NCBI GenBank assembly: GCA_913060695.1
Contig: CAJXUA010000010.1
Span: 1 to 64,000, forward strand
Length of the DNA stretch: 64,000 nt
Reading direction: 5' to 3'
Origin: an uncultured Gammaproteobacteria bacterium
GTDB lineage: Bacteria; Pseudomonadota; Gammaproteobacteria; Pseudomonadales; Pseudohongiellaceae
The translations under genes and the position numbers were made by a program. This document shows positions 11,076 to 20,024 of this stretch, piece by piece; the first letter of the stretch is position 1, and each line of letters starts with the position of its first letter. The notes under the pieces were generated by a model. The model was not told the origin of the DNA. It ran no database searches and saw nothing but the letters and a program-made list of their open reading frames with translations.

Positions 11076-11945
11076 ATGAACGAACAATTGCAGCAACTGC
11101 ACAACCATCTCGATCTGGCAACGATAGACGAGAATACCTTTGAGACCAAACACCAGAACGAAGGCTGGCGTCAGATCTTCGGCGGCCAAGTGCTCGCGCA
11201 AGCGCTACTTGCCGCCAGCCGAACAGTGCCTAGCGAACGCCAACCGCACTCCCTGCATGCCTACTTCTTGCGACCCGGGGACATGAAGGAAAAGATCAGC
11301 TTCCAGGTGGATCGACTACGCGATGGCAAGAGCTTTAGCACTCGTCGCGTTACGGCAATGCAGCATGGAGCCGCTATTCTGAATCTCGCGACCTCGTTCC
11401 AAGTAAGCGAGCCAGGCTTGAGTCATCAGATCGCTATGCCCGAGGTGCAGGCACCAGAGGATTGTTTGACTCGCGCGCAGTTGGCAGAGAAATACAAAGA
11501 CTCCATGCCCGCCGAGATGCTTAAGCGCGCAGCACGCCCCTTCGCGATCGACATGCGTCCCGTAGAGCCTGAGAATTTCATGCAGGCTGAAAAGCGTGCA
11601 CCCAACAGGATGGTATGGATACGCGTGAATGAGACCTTGCCTAAGGACTATCCATGGCATATCCACATGCTCGCCTACGCCTCGGACATGACACTATTGG
11701 AAACCAGCTTGCGTCCGCACGGCGTGAGTATGTTTACCCCGAACCTACAGATAGCTAGCCTTGATCACTCAATGTGGTTTCATCGCCCTACGCGCATGGA
11801 TGAATGGTTGCTGTATGTGCAAGATAGCCCATCGAGCTCCGCTGCACGCGGCTTTAGCCGAGGCAGCATATTCAGCCGCACGGGTGAGCTATTAGTATCG
11901 GTTGCCCAAGAAGGCCTGATTCGTATGCGCGAACCGAAGCCATAG
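11076..11945 (+). CDS. tesB: Acyl-CoA thioesterase II TesB
   Basis: Hydrolyses medium- and long-chain acyl-CoA to free fatty acid and CoA in the cytoplasm. The 289 residues form the double hot-dog fold and match the E. coli length (286). GWRQIFGGQVLAQAL near the N-terminus, AYASDMTLLETSLRPHG with the catalytic Asp, SLDHSMWFHRP and the C-terminal Gln in AQEGLIR mark the active site. The ATG at 11076 follows an AGGAACAGG ribosome-binding region. It converges on the GST gene with a 10-base gap. Confidence 0.96.
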   Translation: MNEQLQQLHNHLDLATIDENTFETKHQNEGWRQIFGGQVLAQALLAASRTVPSERQPHSLHAYFLRPGDMKEKISFQVDRLRDGKSFSTRRVTAMQHGAAILNLATSFQVSEPGLSHQIAMPEVQAPEDCLTRAQLAEKYKDSMPAEMLKRAARPFAIDMRPVEPENFMQAEKRAPNRMVWIRVNETLPKDYPWHIHMLAYASDMTLLETSLRPHGVSMFTPNLQIASLDHSMWFHRPTRMDEWLLYVQDSPSSSAARGFSRGSIFSRTGELLVSVAQEGLIRMREPKP

Positions 11946-11955
11946 CGCGAGAAGA

Positions 11956-12636
11956 TCAAGCGCGATAGTCTTCGACAACATCCCCAAGTTCGAGACACAT
12001 TTCTTCGTGAGGCACGTCGCGCCATACTTCCTGTAAGGCCTGCTCGTACCAGCTCTTCATTGCGGGGAATTCGAGCATCATTTCGGCATAAGCTTGGGCC
12101 TTCTTGCTTAATGTGAGCCCGTAAGTCTGCATGCGAAAGACCACGGGCGCATAAAACGCGTCGACCGCACTGAAGCTTTCGCCAGCCAGAAATGGACCGC
12201 CGAACCGATCCAAGCCCTCACTCCAAAGCTCGTCGATACGAGCGATATTCTTCTGCAAGGCGGGATTGGACTCGCGCAACTTTATACGCACGCCACAACT
12301 CATCGAACAGACGTCGCGCAGTGCAGCGAAACCAGAATGCATCTCCGCCGCCGCACAGCGCGACCATGTTCGCGCCTCCTGATCAACGGGCCAAACAGAA
12401 TTATACTGCTCGGCTAGAAATTCGATAATCGCTAACGAATCCCATACGCTGCCTTGGTCGGTGATCAAGGCAGGCACCGTTCCGCTAGGGGAGAAACTGC
12501 GAAACGCCTCCCAATTGGAGCCTGGAATGAAGGGCACGAGTCTTTCTTCGAAAGGAATATCCAGCGCACGCATCAACACCCAGGGACGCAAGGACCAAGA
12601 CGAATAATTTTTATTTGCGATGTACAGTATTAACAA
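11956..12636 (-). CDS. Glutathione S-transferase family protein
   Basis: A 226-residue soluble GST with an N-terminal thioredoxin-fold domain (residues ~1-80, starting LILYIANKNYSSWSLRPW, and SGTVPALITDQG with the cis-Pro) and a helical C-terminal domain. The SSWSLRP motif places it with the YfcF-like GSTs, where a Ser replaces the usual Tyr. The start is TTG at 12636 with GGGAG 8 bases upstream. The neighbouring cupin gene, 12 bases upstream, is probably in the same transcript. The substrate is unknown; detoxification or peroxide defence is plausible. Confidence 0.88.
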   Translation of the reverse strand: MLILYIANKNYSSWSLRPWVLMRALDIPFEERLVPFIPGSNWEAFRSFSPSGTVPALITDQGSVWDSLAIIEFLAEQYNSVWPVDQEARTWSRCAAAEMHSGFAALRDVCSMSCGVRIKLRESNPALQKNIARIDELWSEGLDRFGGPFLAGESFSAVDAFYAPVVFRMQTYGLTLSKKAQAYAEMMLEFPAMKSWYEQALQEVWRDVPHEEMCLELGDVVEDYRA

Positions 12637-12648
12637 GATGCAGCTCCC

Positions 12649-13056
12649 TTATAGATCCACTTGGCGGTGCAGCGTACCCTCGCCGGCGGTAATAAATATG
12701 ACGGTACTTGGAGCATTGACCCGAGCTGTGTGCCACTGCCCCTTGGGTACCATTAGCCAATCGCCTTGCTGTTGCAAATGCACGATTTTGTTGCCGGTTT
12801 TTTTCTCTAAGATCAAATCCATATCCCCCGTTAGTAGGATGATGATCTCCTCACCCTTGGGGTGCATTTCCCATACCGGCCAGTTCTGCGCGAAACTCTG
12901 CGTGGTCACTAAAAACTCGTTCTCGAAACTTCCAAACTTACCGGCACCGAGATCCTGCCAAAACGATTCACTTACCGGTATCGCCTCGGCAGAGGCATCG
13001 GGTTTAAGCCGGGCATAGGTTGTGGCGATATTATGGGGGCCGGTTGCGCGACTCAT
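12649..13056 (-). CDS. Cupin-domain protein
   Basis: A 135-residue single-domain cupin. The metal-site motifs are partial: WPVWEMHPKGEEIIILL holds the first-motif His and Glu residues and PKGQWHTARV the second-motif His. The ATG at 13056 is preferred because AGGA lies 6 bases before it; an upstream GTG at 13068 would bury that site. It is transcribed into the GST gene 12 bases away. It may bind a metal and a small ligand; no specific reaction can be assigned. Confidence 0.82.
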   Translation of the reverse strand: MSRATGPHNIATTYARLKPDASAEAIPVSESFWQDLGAGKFGSFENEFLVTTQSFAQNWPVWEMHPKGEEIIILLTGDMDLILEKKTGNKIVHLQQQGDWLMVPKGQWHTARVNAPSTVIFITAGEGTLHRQVDL

Positions 13057-13174
13057 GGTGATCCTCACGTTTTATTGTTAGTGGTTTTATCGAGGCTCGC
13101 ACTTCGCCTGCAACAACGCAAATACTTACTAGTTTGTGGCAGGTGGCACGTTCTATTTTCAACATATTTCCAAG

Positions 13175-13214
13175 TTCGTTCCGCACCAAAGTCGTTCCGC
13201 ACGTCGTTCCGTAC
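13175..13214 (+). repeat. Three near-identical 12-base direct repeats upstream of pepQ
   Basis: The unit GTCGTTCCGCAC occurs as TTCGTTCCGCAC (13175-13186), GTCGTTCCGCAC (13191-13202) and GTCGTTCCGTAC (13203-13214), the last two directly adjoining. It lies in the 325-base gap between the divergent cupin and pepQ genes, which shows no gene. It could be a regulator-binding array or a replication-slippage relic. Confidence 0.55.
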
Positions 13215-13381
13215 TTAGTCTCTATGTTTGTGTGAAAGTGAACTCTCATCATATCGCCAAGGGCTAAGTAACTTCAACAAAGCCAAGGGCCTAATGCCAG
13301 TCCTTATGTGAACATAGGCTGAAATGACGCAATTATGCTATTGTGCTTGGGCACTTACGCTTTCCAAACGAGGTAGAACTC

Positions 13382-14725
13382 ATGCCCTTCGCGCAACACT
13401 ATGCCGAGCATATCGCTCATTTAGAATCAATTTACGAAACTGCGCTAAGCGCTAGCGGAGCCTTCGATGCCGTGCTGCTGCACAGCGGCTCTGAGCATGT
13501 CTATTTCGCGGATGATCAACATCCACCGTTTCGCGCCAATGGGCATTTCAATCATTGGTTGCCCATGAACCGACCCGAGCAAATGGTGCTAGTAATACCG
13601 GGTGAGAGGCCAGTGTATTTTCAGGTTATTCCTCCTGACTTTTGGTATGAACAGCATATTTCACTACCTGACTGGGTGCTTGAGCAATTTCAATTAGAAG
13701 CACTTACAAGTAGCAGAGAAGTAAGCGATCAGCTCGCGGCCTTGCAGGTACGCAAGGGTTTAAATCTTTCACGCATCGCATTCATCGGCGAGAACTGCAC
13801 ATTCGCCAGCGCGATCGGCATTGCGCAAGAGGCGCAGAACCCGAACCAACTAGTTAGTCATTTAGACTTCCACAGAGCCTGTAAGACCGACTACGAAGTC
13901 GCAAGTATTCGTAAGGCCAACCGGCTCGCGATGATCGGGCACACGGCTGCACGCAAAGCCTTCGAAGCTGGTGGCAGCGAATACGAGATTCACATGGCCT
14001 ATTTACAAGCCTGCGAGATATTAGAGGAGGAAACTCCCTATACCAATATCGTGGCACTGGACGAAAAGGCGGCGATACTCCATTACCAGAATAAAAGGCG
14101 CAGTTCCGGTGAACACAGTCAGGTTCTGTTGATCGATGCGGGCTGCAGAGTGAACTCCTATTGCTCGGACATCACGAGAACTTCGACCCGAGAGCATACC
14201 CTGCCACTGTTCTGCGATCTCGTAGAGGCAATGGAGGCCTTGCAGACCCATCTAGTACGCAGCGTAAGAAGCGGCATCCCCTATCCCGATATTCATAGTG
14301 CTGCACACGAGGGCATTACGAATATCTTGCTCGGCTCGGGCATTTGCAACGGTAGTCGCGATTCTTTATTGGCACAGAAAGTCAGCACGCTGTTCATGCC
14401 CCATGGTGTCGGGCATCTGCTTGGCATACAAGTACATGATGTGGGTGGGCGCATGAAGAATATTGCAGGAGAGACGCTAGCGCCACATAGTGACTATCCG
14501 AGCCTGCGCACCACCCGTATGACGGAGGTCGGGCAGGTCTTTACGATCGAGCCAGGCTTGTATTTCATTCCTGTGCTGCTGAACCCAGAACGCGGCTCGG
14601 CGCGCGGCAAGCTCATTAACTGGGAACTTGTGGACACACTCAGCCCTCTTGGCGGCATACGGATCGAGGACAATGTGTTGGTGACGGACACGGGTGTAGA
14701 GAACCTAACGCGCGTTTCGATCTAA
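13382..14725 (+). CDS. pepQ: Xaa-Pro dipeptidase PepQ
   Basis: Cytoplasmic M24B metallopeptidase that splits dipeptides with a C-terminal proline. The 447 residues compare with 443 in E. coli. All five metal ligands are visible: two Asp in DAGCRVNSYCSDITRTS, His in MPHGVGHLLG, Glu in TIEPGLYF and Glu in GGIRIEDNVL. The start is taken at ATG 13382 (MPFAQHYAEH), which follows a GAGG ribosome-binding site and aligns with the family N-terminus; an upstream GTG at 13343 is less likely. It converges on the M20 peptidase gene. Confidence 0.95.
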   Translation: MPFAQHYAEHIAHLESIYETALSASGAFDAVLLHSGSEHVYFADDQHPPFRANGHFNHWLPMNRPEQMVLVIPGERPVYFQVIPPDFWYEQHISLPDWVLEQFQLEALTSSREVSDQLAALQVRKGLNLSRIAFIGENCTFASAIGIAQEAQNPNQLVSHLDFHRACKTDYEVASIRKANRLAMIGHTAARKAFEAGGSEYEIHMAYLQACEILEEETPYTNIVALDEKAAILHYQNKRRSSGEHSQVLLIDAGCRVNSYCSDITRTSTREHTLPLFCDLVEAMEALQTHLVRSVRSGIPYPDIHSAAHEGITNILLGSGICNGSRDSLLAQKVSTLFMPHGVGHLLGIQVHDVGGRMKNIAGETLAPHSDYPSLRTTRMTEVGQVFTIEPGLYFIPVLLNPERGSARGKLINWELVDTLSPLGGIRIEDNVLVTDTGVENLTRVSI

Positions 14726-14745
14726 CGCGCGCCAGACCCCATAAC

Positions 14746-16494
14746 TCATTGCAAAGCCGGCATGGTTCCGAGCTTGGCAAACATCTCCGTCGCTATCTGC
14801 AGATCCAATAGGAATTGCTCAACGGTTTTAAACTCGTTGGCGTTGTGCCCGGTGTACTTCTCGGTCGCCAGCGCCAATCCAAATTGCACCCCATTGGGCA
14901 AGTCGTGAATCGAGGTGCCGCCGGCAGAAGAGCCGAACTCCCGCGGAATATCAAGATTCTCGACCGCGATATCTAATAGGGCATTTACCCACGCCCCCTC
15001 GGGATTACGATACATCGGATCACTAGCACTGATATCGAGTTGCATCGTAATTTCATTCTCGCTTGCCCACGCATTGAGTGTGCTGCGCAGCTGCTCAACC
15101 AAGGCTGCAGGCTCACGCCCCACGGGCAGGCGCAGATTCACCGCTGTGCGTAGTTGACTAGCATCGATGGCTACGAAAGTTTGGGCGGCAGTCAGTGGAC
15201 CCATGAAGGAATCTTCGTAACCGATCTGCAAATTAGTCCCCAGATAGTCCATGCCCCAATTAGCCGTCGCGTAACGTGCTGCGTCGGTAAAATGATTGCT
15301 CTGGAACACGCCCTGATTAGCCAACTGATCAATGAACGCGAACATACGCGAGACCGGATTGACGCCAGACTCGGGCTCGGAGGAATGTGCAGAAACACCC
15401 AATACATCAAGTCGAACCCGAGCACCATCTTGCACTGCCCGTATCGCGAAGTTACTCCCATTGCGAGCGGCGAAAATAGCACCCTCTTCGTTCAATGCAC
15501 TGACCAGCGCTTCGGGACGCTCGCTGCGAATAAACACTGTAGAGCTTGCGGGAATCTGATTCGTTGCGAGCCCGCCTGTAAGTTCAACGATCTGCGCGCC
15601 CTCTCCCGTGGCAACACGGGATGGGAAACTCGCCATCACAGTGCCATACCCCTTCTCCGCGATGATTACCGGGTAGCTGCCGTCCAGCGCTATGTTGTAA
15701 TCGGGAATTGGATTACGCTCGAAGTAATAGGGCATCGCATCGCCACCGGTCTCCTCGCGTGTATCCACCAGTAATTTAAAGTGTCTTAGCAGCGGTAGTT
15801 TTTCGTCTTGCACGACACGCATCGCATACATCGACACTACGATGCCATTCTTATCGTCTTGAGTGCCGCGGCCATACATGCGATCGCCGACCTGAGTCAC
15901 TACGAAGGGGTCTAGCTGCTTGCCGTCCTCCAACACCCACAGGGCTGGATTCACTGGCACAACATCCGCGTGCGCATGCACGCCGATGCGCTCCCCAATC
16001 TCGTCACCTAGGGATATTTCATAGATTCGATCGCCGATATTGCGGAAACTCAGCCCGAAGCTCTCGGCTACACTTTGCAGCTTAACGGCGAAACGTAAGA
16101 ATTCTGGGTTCTCGTGTTGTGCAACACCCTCAACATTAAAGGTTGGGATCGCCACGAGTTCCCGCAAGGTTTGTAGCGCAGCATCGGTGTATTTAACCCG
16201 CGCATAGAGCCCCAGAAGACGCAGTAGCATCGCGTCTTGTTCCGCGTCGAGTTCTGCGCCACTTTGATAGGCTTCGTGCAACGCGGAGACCCCAGCCCCT
16301 TGTAGGGCCGACAGCGCTTGCACATCGCTCAAGAAATCAATGAAGCTCACCGGCTCAGAATCCCTCAGCCCAGAGACAATAGCTTGAGCTTGCTCACTAT
16401 CGACACTAGCACTAGCCAAGCCGGCAAAACCTAGGCTGACGCAAAGAATCAAACCCTTCAGCAATTTTGTATTCATCGTCTGTGTCATTTTCAT
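14746..16494 (-). CDS. Secreted M20-family dipeptidase (PepV-like)
   Basis: A 582-residue zinc peptidase exported by a signal peptide (start MKMTQTMNTKLLKG, cleavage near LASAS). The metal-site motifs are intact: HAHADVVPVN (His and Asp), MYGRGTQDDKNG (bridging Asp), DTREETGGD (catalytic Glu pair) and SSAGGTSIHDLPNG near the end. The PepV-type lid domain lies between. The ATG at 16494 follows AGAGAGAA and avoids overlap with waaA; a longer frame to 16539 would overlap that gene. It probably degrades dipeptides in the periplasm. Confidence 0.88.
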   Translation of the reverse strand: MKMTQTMNTKLLKGLILCVSLGFAGLASASVDSEQAQAIVSGLRDSEPVSFIDFLSDVQALSALQGAGVSALHEAYQSGAELDAEQDAMLLRLLGLYARVKYTDAALQTLRELVAIPTFNVEGVAQHENPEFLRFAVKLQSVAESFGLSFRNIGDRIYEISLGDEIGERIGVHAHADVVPVNPALWVLEDGKQLDPFVVTQVGDRMYGRGTQDDKNGIVVSMYAMRVVQDEKLPLLRHFKLLVDTREETGGDAMPYYFERNPIPDYNIALDGSYPVIIAEKGYGTVMASFPSRVATGEGAQIVELTGGLATNQIPASSTVFIRSERPEALVSALNEEGAIFAARNGSNFAIRAVQDGARVRLDVLGVSAHSSEPESGVNPVSRMFAFIDQLANQGVFQSNHFTDAARYATANWGMDYLGTNLQIGYEDSFMGPLTAAQTFVAIDASQLRTAVNLRLPVGREPAALVEQLRSTLNAWASENEITMQLDISASDPMYRNPEGAWVNALLDIAVENLDIPREFGSSAGGTSIHDLPNGVQFGLALATEKYTGHNANEFKTVEQFLLDLQIATEMFAKLGTMPALQ

Positions 16495-16507
16495 ATCATT
16501 CTCTCTG

Positions 16508-17881
16508 CTATTTTTTTGCATCAAAATTATTATGCGCAAACGCGGCTAATGCACTTTCGCAATAATGCCATACGATCTCATAGCTGCGCTGCAATGCCCC
16601 GCGATTCTCTTGAATTACTGTTCGCCCTGCTTCGCCCATTTCTTGCCGCAAACTCGCGTCGTCGAACAATTGCAAGACAGCGCTGGCCAAGCCATCGGCA
16701 TCGGCCACACTGCGCAAGGCACCGGCCTCCTCTAACTGCTCACAAATCGTCTGAAAATTGAACTGCGAAGGCCCTACCAATACTGGCAATCCGAGCGCAG
16801 CAGGCTCCAACACGTTGTGGCAACCAGTGGGGACTAGGCTGCCCCCCACAAAGGCAACATCGCTGATACTAAAATAGCTGAGCATCTCTCCCATTGAGTC
16901 GCCGAGGAATACATTGCAAAGCTCCGACACGGCCGCGTTCTCGCTCCGCTTTACCAAGGTCAAGCCAAGCTCCTGCACTAGTTTTGCGACAGCGCGAAAT
17001 CGTTCAGGGTGACGTGGCACTAATACTAGTAGTAAATCGGGCATCTTACGCAGACAGGCCTTATAGGCGAGGAGGACATTCTCTTCCTCACCCTCCCGTG
17101 TACTCGCCGCTATTAAGACAGGTCGCTCGCCCTCTATGAGATCGGCCAACACAGCGCGTTGATTCTGAAGCTCTCCTGGCACATCTATTTCGAATTTAAT
17201 ACTGCCAGTAACCCGCAGTTGCTCCTGCCCCACACCCAGACGCTGGAAGCGCAGCGCATCGTTCTCGGCCTGCGCGGCGATGCAGTCGATTTGCTGCAGC
17301 ATGGGCTTGCCGAGTTTAGGGAATTTCTCATAGCCACGCGCCGATTTCTCGGACAGTCGAGCATTGGCTACTATCACTCGACCACCCGCTGCCTTCGTAT
17401 AGTGGATAATATTGGGCCACAACTCCGTCTCCATTATCACTAATGTATGGGGCTGGAAGCGACGCAGAAAATTAGTCACGGCGAGGGGATGATCGTAGGG
17501 CGCATAGACGTGACAGACGTCACTGCCGAACATCTCACGCACACGCTCCGAACCGGTAGGCGTCATTGTCGTTACGACGATAGGCAACTCGGGATGCTCT
17601 GCGCGCAGTTTGCGTATCAAAGGCGCGGCGGCGATGGACTCCCCAACGGAGACAGCGTGGATCCACAGCCAGCGCCCCTTCTGGTCGCGCTGCGTCTTGT
17701 CGAGTGTAGGCAGACCAAAGCGCTCCGCCCAGCGTTTAGCGTAGGCAGGGGCTTTGAGGGAGCGCCACAGAAGGCGCACGATGATCAATGGCAGAATCAG
17801 CGTAAATAAGATGTTATAGGTGAGTCTATTCAAAACGGTTAGTCTGCTCCACGGCGGTTGCATGCTACCATTGGCGCCCAT
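16508..17881 (-). CDS. waaA: 3-deoxy-D-manno-octulosonic acid (Kdo) transferase WaaA
   Basis: Adds Kdo residues to lipid IVA at the inner face of the cytoplasmic membrane, the first sugar step of LPS core synthesis. The 457 residues include an N-terminal membrane anchor (about 22-42), LKAPAYAKRWAERFG, the catalytic-base motif HAVSVGESIAAAP and METELWPN. The GT-B C-terminal half has LEPAALGLPVLVGP. The exact start is uncertain: ATG 17881 is given, ATG 17863 also fits. It is 13 bases upstream of the M20 gene and divergent from the FAD oxidoreductase. Confidence 0.95.
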   Translation of the reverse strand: MGANGSMQPPWSRLTVLNRLTYNILFTLILPLIIVRLLWRSLKAPAYAKRWAERFGLPTLDKTQRDQKGRWLWIHAVSVGESIAAAPLIRKLRAEHPELPIVVTTMTPTGSERVREMFGSDVCHVYAPYDHPLAVTNFLRRFQPHTLVIMETELWPNIIHYTKAAGGRVIVANARLSEKSARGYEKFPKLGKPMLQQIDCIAAQAENDALRFQRLGVGQEQLRVTGSIKFEIDVPGELQNQRAVLADLIEGERPVLIAASTREGEEENVLLAYKACLRKMPDLLLVLVPRHPERFRAVAKLVQELGLTLVKRSENAAVSELCNVFLGDSMGEMLSYFSISDVAFVGGSLVPTGCHNVLEPAALGLPVLVGPSQFNFQTICEQLEEAGALRSVADADGLASAVLQLFDDASLRQEMGEAGRTVIQENRGALQRSYEIVWHYCESALAAFAHNNFDAKK

Positions 17882-17985
17882 TTGCGTAACGGCACTCGAT
17901 GTTGCCGCACTTTAACAAATTTTCATCGGACACAGTTAGTAAGGCCGCAGCAAGATACTGGCCACACGATCCCAAGTGAGCACGT

Positions 17986-19209
17986 ATGACACAAGCACTA
18001 CAGACCGACATAGTCATTCTAGGCGGTGGTATCGCCGGACTCTGGCTTCTCAATCGCCTTCGCCAAGAAGGCTATGACGTTGTTCTTATCGAGAAATCGG
18101 CCCTAGGTGCAGGGCAAACCTTGGCCTCACAGGGCATCATTCATGGCGGACTGAAGTATGCTCTTAGCGGCGTGCTGAGCCCTGCCAGTAGTGCCATTGC
18201 CGCTATGCCAGAGCTCTGGCGTCGCTGCCTGCGCGGCCAAGGCGACGTCGATCTGCGCGCCTGCAAGGTACTCTCACCCAATTACTTCATGTGGTCTAGT
18301 GGCGGTTACCGATCGAGGCTAAAGACTTTTCTGGGCAGCAAGGCACTTCGCGGTCGTATCGACGCGCTTAGTCCCTCCGCCTATCCAGACTTTCTAAGGG
18401 CACAGACCCTCTCGGGCATGCTCTATCAGCTCACGGATTTCGTAGTCGACACCCCTTCTCTAGTGGAAGTACTTGCCGCTCCTCATCGAGATCGCATTTT
18501 TCAGATTGCTCCCGAGCAACTGCACCTGCGTGGCAATGCCGAGCAAGGGATGACATCGCTGCAATTGGACACGGCGGATGGCTCGCTAACTCTTCAAGCT
18601 CAGCGGCTAGTTCTGGGGGCCGGAGAGGGCAACGGCGACTTGCTAGCCCAGCTGGGCATGGATAATCCGCAGATGCAGACCCGTCCGCTGCATATGTTGG
18701 CCGTGCGCAGTCGTCATCCACATCCCGTATACCTGCACTGCATAGGGGACAGTTTTGGCATGACGCCTCGCCTGACCATCACCTCACATCCAGGCCCAGA
18801 TGGTTGCTGGGATTGGTATATCGGCGGCGAGATTGCTGAGGCGGGAACGAAGCGCAGCGCGCAGGAGCAGATCGAGGAAGGTAAAACTCAGCTACAGCAA
18901 ATGTTCCCCTGGGTAGACTTCTCGGGTTCGCAATGGGCAAGCTTCTTTATCAATCGTGCGGAACCCAAGCTGGCTAATTTGCAGAGGCCCGATACGGCCT
19001 ATATTCATAGCGTCGCCAACACTGTAGTGGCATGGCCAACCAAGCTAACCCTGACTCCCGAACTCGGCAAAAGTGTCGTGAACCTATTCAAGGAGCAAGG
19101 ATTACAGCCCTTGCCCACTGAGGAGAGTTCTGGAGTAAGCGATAAGCTATCAAAACACTTTGCAACACCTCCGATTGCGACACCACGTTGGGAGGATCTA
19201 CTGCGATGA
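17986..19209 (+). CDS. FAD-dependent oxidoreductase (DAO family)
   Basis: A 407-residue flavoprotein with a Rossmann dinucleotide motif ILGGGIAGLWLLNRL at residues ~11-25 and the DAO-type follow-up ALGAGQTLASQGIIHGGLKYAL, as in glycerol-3-phosphate dehydrogenases and D-amino-acid oxidases. No signal peptide is seen. Its stop overlaps the start of the aldo/keto reductase as ATGA, so the two are translationally coupled, and I recall the same pair near waaA in Pseudomonas. The substrate is unknown. Confidence 0.85.
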   Translation: MTQALQTDIVILGGGIAGLWLLNRLRQEGYDVVLIEKSALGAGQTLASQGIIHGGLKYALSGVLSPASSAIAAMPELWRRCLRGQGDVDLRACKVLSPNYFMWSSGGYRSRLKTFLGSKALRGRIDALSPSAYPDFLRAQTLSGMLYQLTDFVVDTPSLVEVLAAPHRDRIFQIAPEQLHLRGNAEQGMTSLQLDTADGSLTLQAQRLVLGAGEGNGDLLAQLGMDNPQMQTRPLHMLAVRSRHPHPVYLHCIGDSFGMTPRLTITSHPGPDGCWDWYIGGEIAEAGTKRSAQEQIEEGKTQLQQMFPWVDFSGSQWASFFINRAEPKLANLQRPDTAYIHSVANTVVAWPTKLTLTPELGKSVVNLFKEQGLQPLPTEESSGVSDKLSKHFATPPIATPRWEDLLR

Positions 19210-20024
19210 ACGCAACAACTCTTCTACCGAAACGCACCCTAGGTAGCACGGGCATCGATGTGTCCTGTCTTGGTCTTGGCACCGTAAAAATTGGACGCAA
19301 TGAAGGCGTTAAATATCCTCGGAATTTTGACCTGCCAGATGATCGCAGTGTCCAGAACATCTTGCAGCAATGCGCCGAACGCGGAATGAATCTTATTGAT
19401 ACCGCTCCCGCCTATGGCAATAGCGAGAAACGCCTAGGGCAGTTACTCGAGAATAGACAGCAATGGGTAATTTGTTCGAAGGTGGGCGAGGAGTTTGATA
19501 AGGGAGCATCCCATTTCGATTTCAGCGCAAACCATACCCGCAAGAGTATTGAGCGTAGCCTGAAGCGCCTGCGCACCGACTACCTAGACATTGTGCTAGT
19601 ACACTCGGACGGCAGCGATGAGGCAATCATTCATCACAGCGATTGTCTGGAAGCGCTGCAAAGAGCGCGCGAAGAAGGTTTGATTCGGGCCTACGGTATG
19701 TCTACTAAGACTGTCGCGGGCGGCCTGCTAACAGTTGTTCATGCCGACATAGTGATGGTGACACTCAACCCGGGTGCCACTGATGATCGTGTGGTGGTCG
19801 AGGCCGCTAATAAACAAGGCAAGGGCGTTCTAATCAAGAAGGCACTTAACAGTGGTCATGTCGTGGCCGAGCTCGGTAAGGCGGAGCAGCAAGCCCAAGA
19901 TCCAGTGCAGAACTCTCTAGATTTCATCTTCGCCAACGCCGGTGTCGGAGCAGTCATTATCGGCAGCATTACACCCCAACACCTGCAACACAATATAGAC
20001 TGCGCAATACGCGCGGCCTCCTAG
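19206..20024 (+). CDS. Aldo/keto reductase
   Basis: A 272-residue NADPH-dependent (beta/alpha)8 barrel. The catalytic tetrad is visible: Asp and Tyr in LIDTAPAYGNSEKRLG, Lys in VICSKVGEE and His in IVLVHSDGSD. The start at ATG 19206 forms an ATGA overlap with the FAD oxidoreductase and has GGGAGGA upstream. Its TAG stop shares the palindrome CTAG with the converging sppA stop. A paired redox role with the FAD enzyme is inferred from coupling only. Confidence 0.9.
   Translation: MNATTLLPKRTLGSTGIDVSCLGLGTVKIGRNEGVKYPRNFDLPDDRSVQNILQQCAERGMNLIDTAPAYGNSEKRLGQLLENRQQWVICSKVGEEFDKGASHFDFSANHTRKSIERSLKRLRTDYLDIVLVHSDGSDEAIIHHSDCLEALQRAREEGLIRAYGMSTKTVAGGLLTVVHADIVMVTLNPGATDDRVVVEAANKQGKGVLIKKALNSGHVVAELGKAEQQAQDPVQNSLDFIFANAGVGAVIIGSITPQHLQHNIDCAIRAAS

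Noticed and set aside
15154-15774. 206-codon plus-strand frame
   Set aside because: Opposite to the M20 peptidase with intact metal motifs; no start signal or family.
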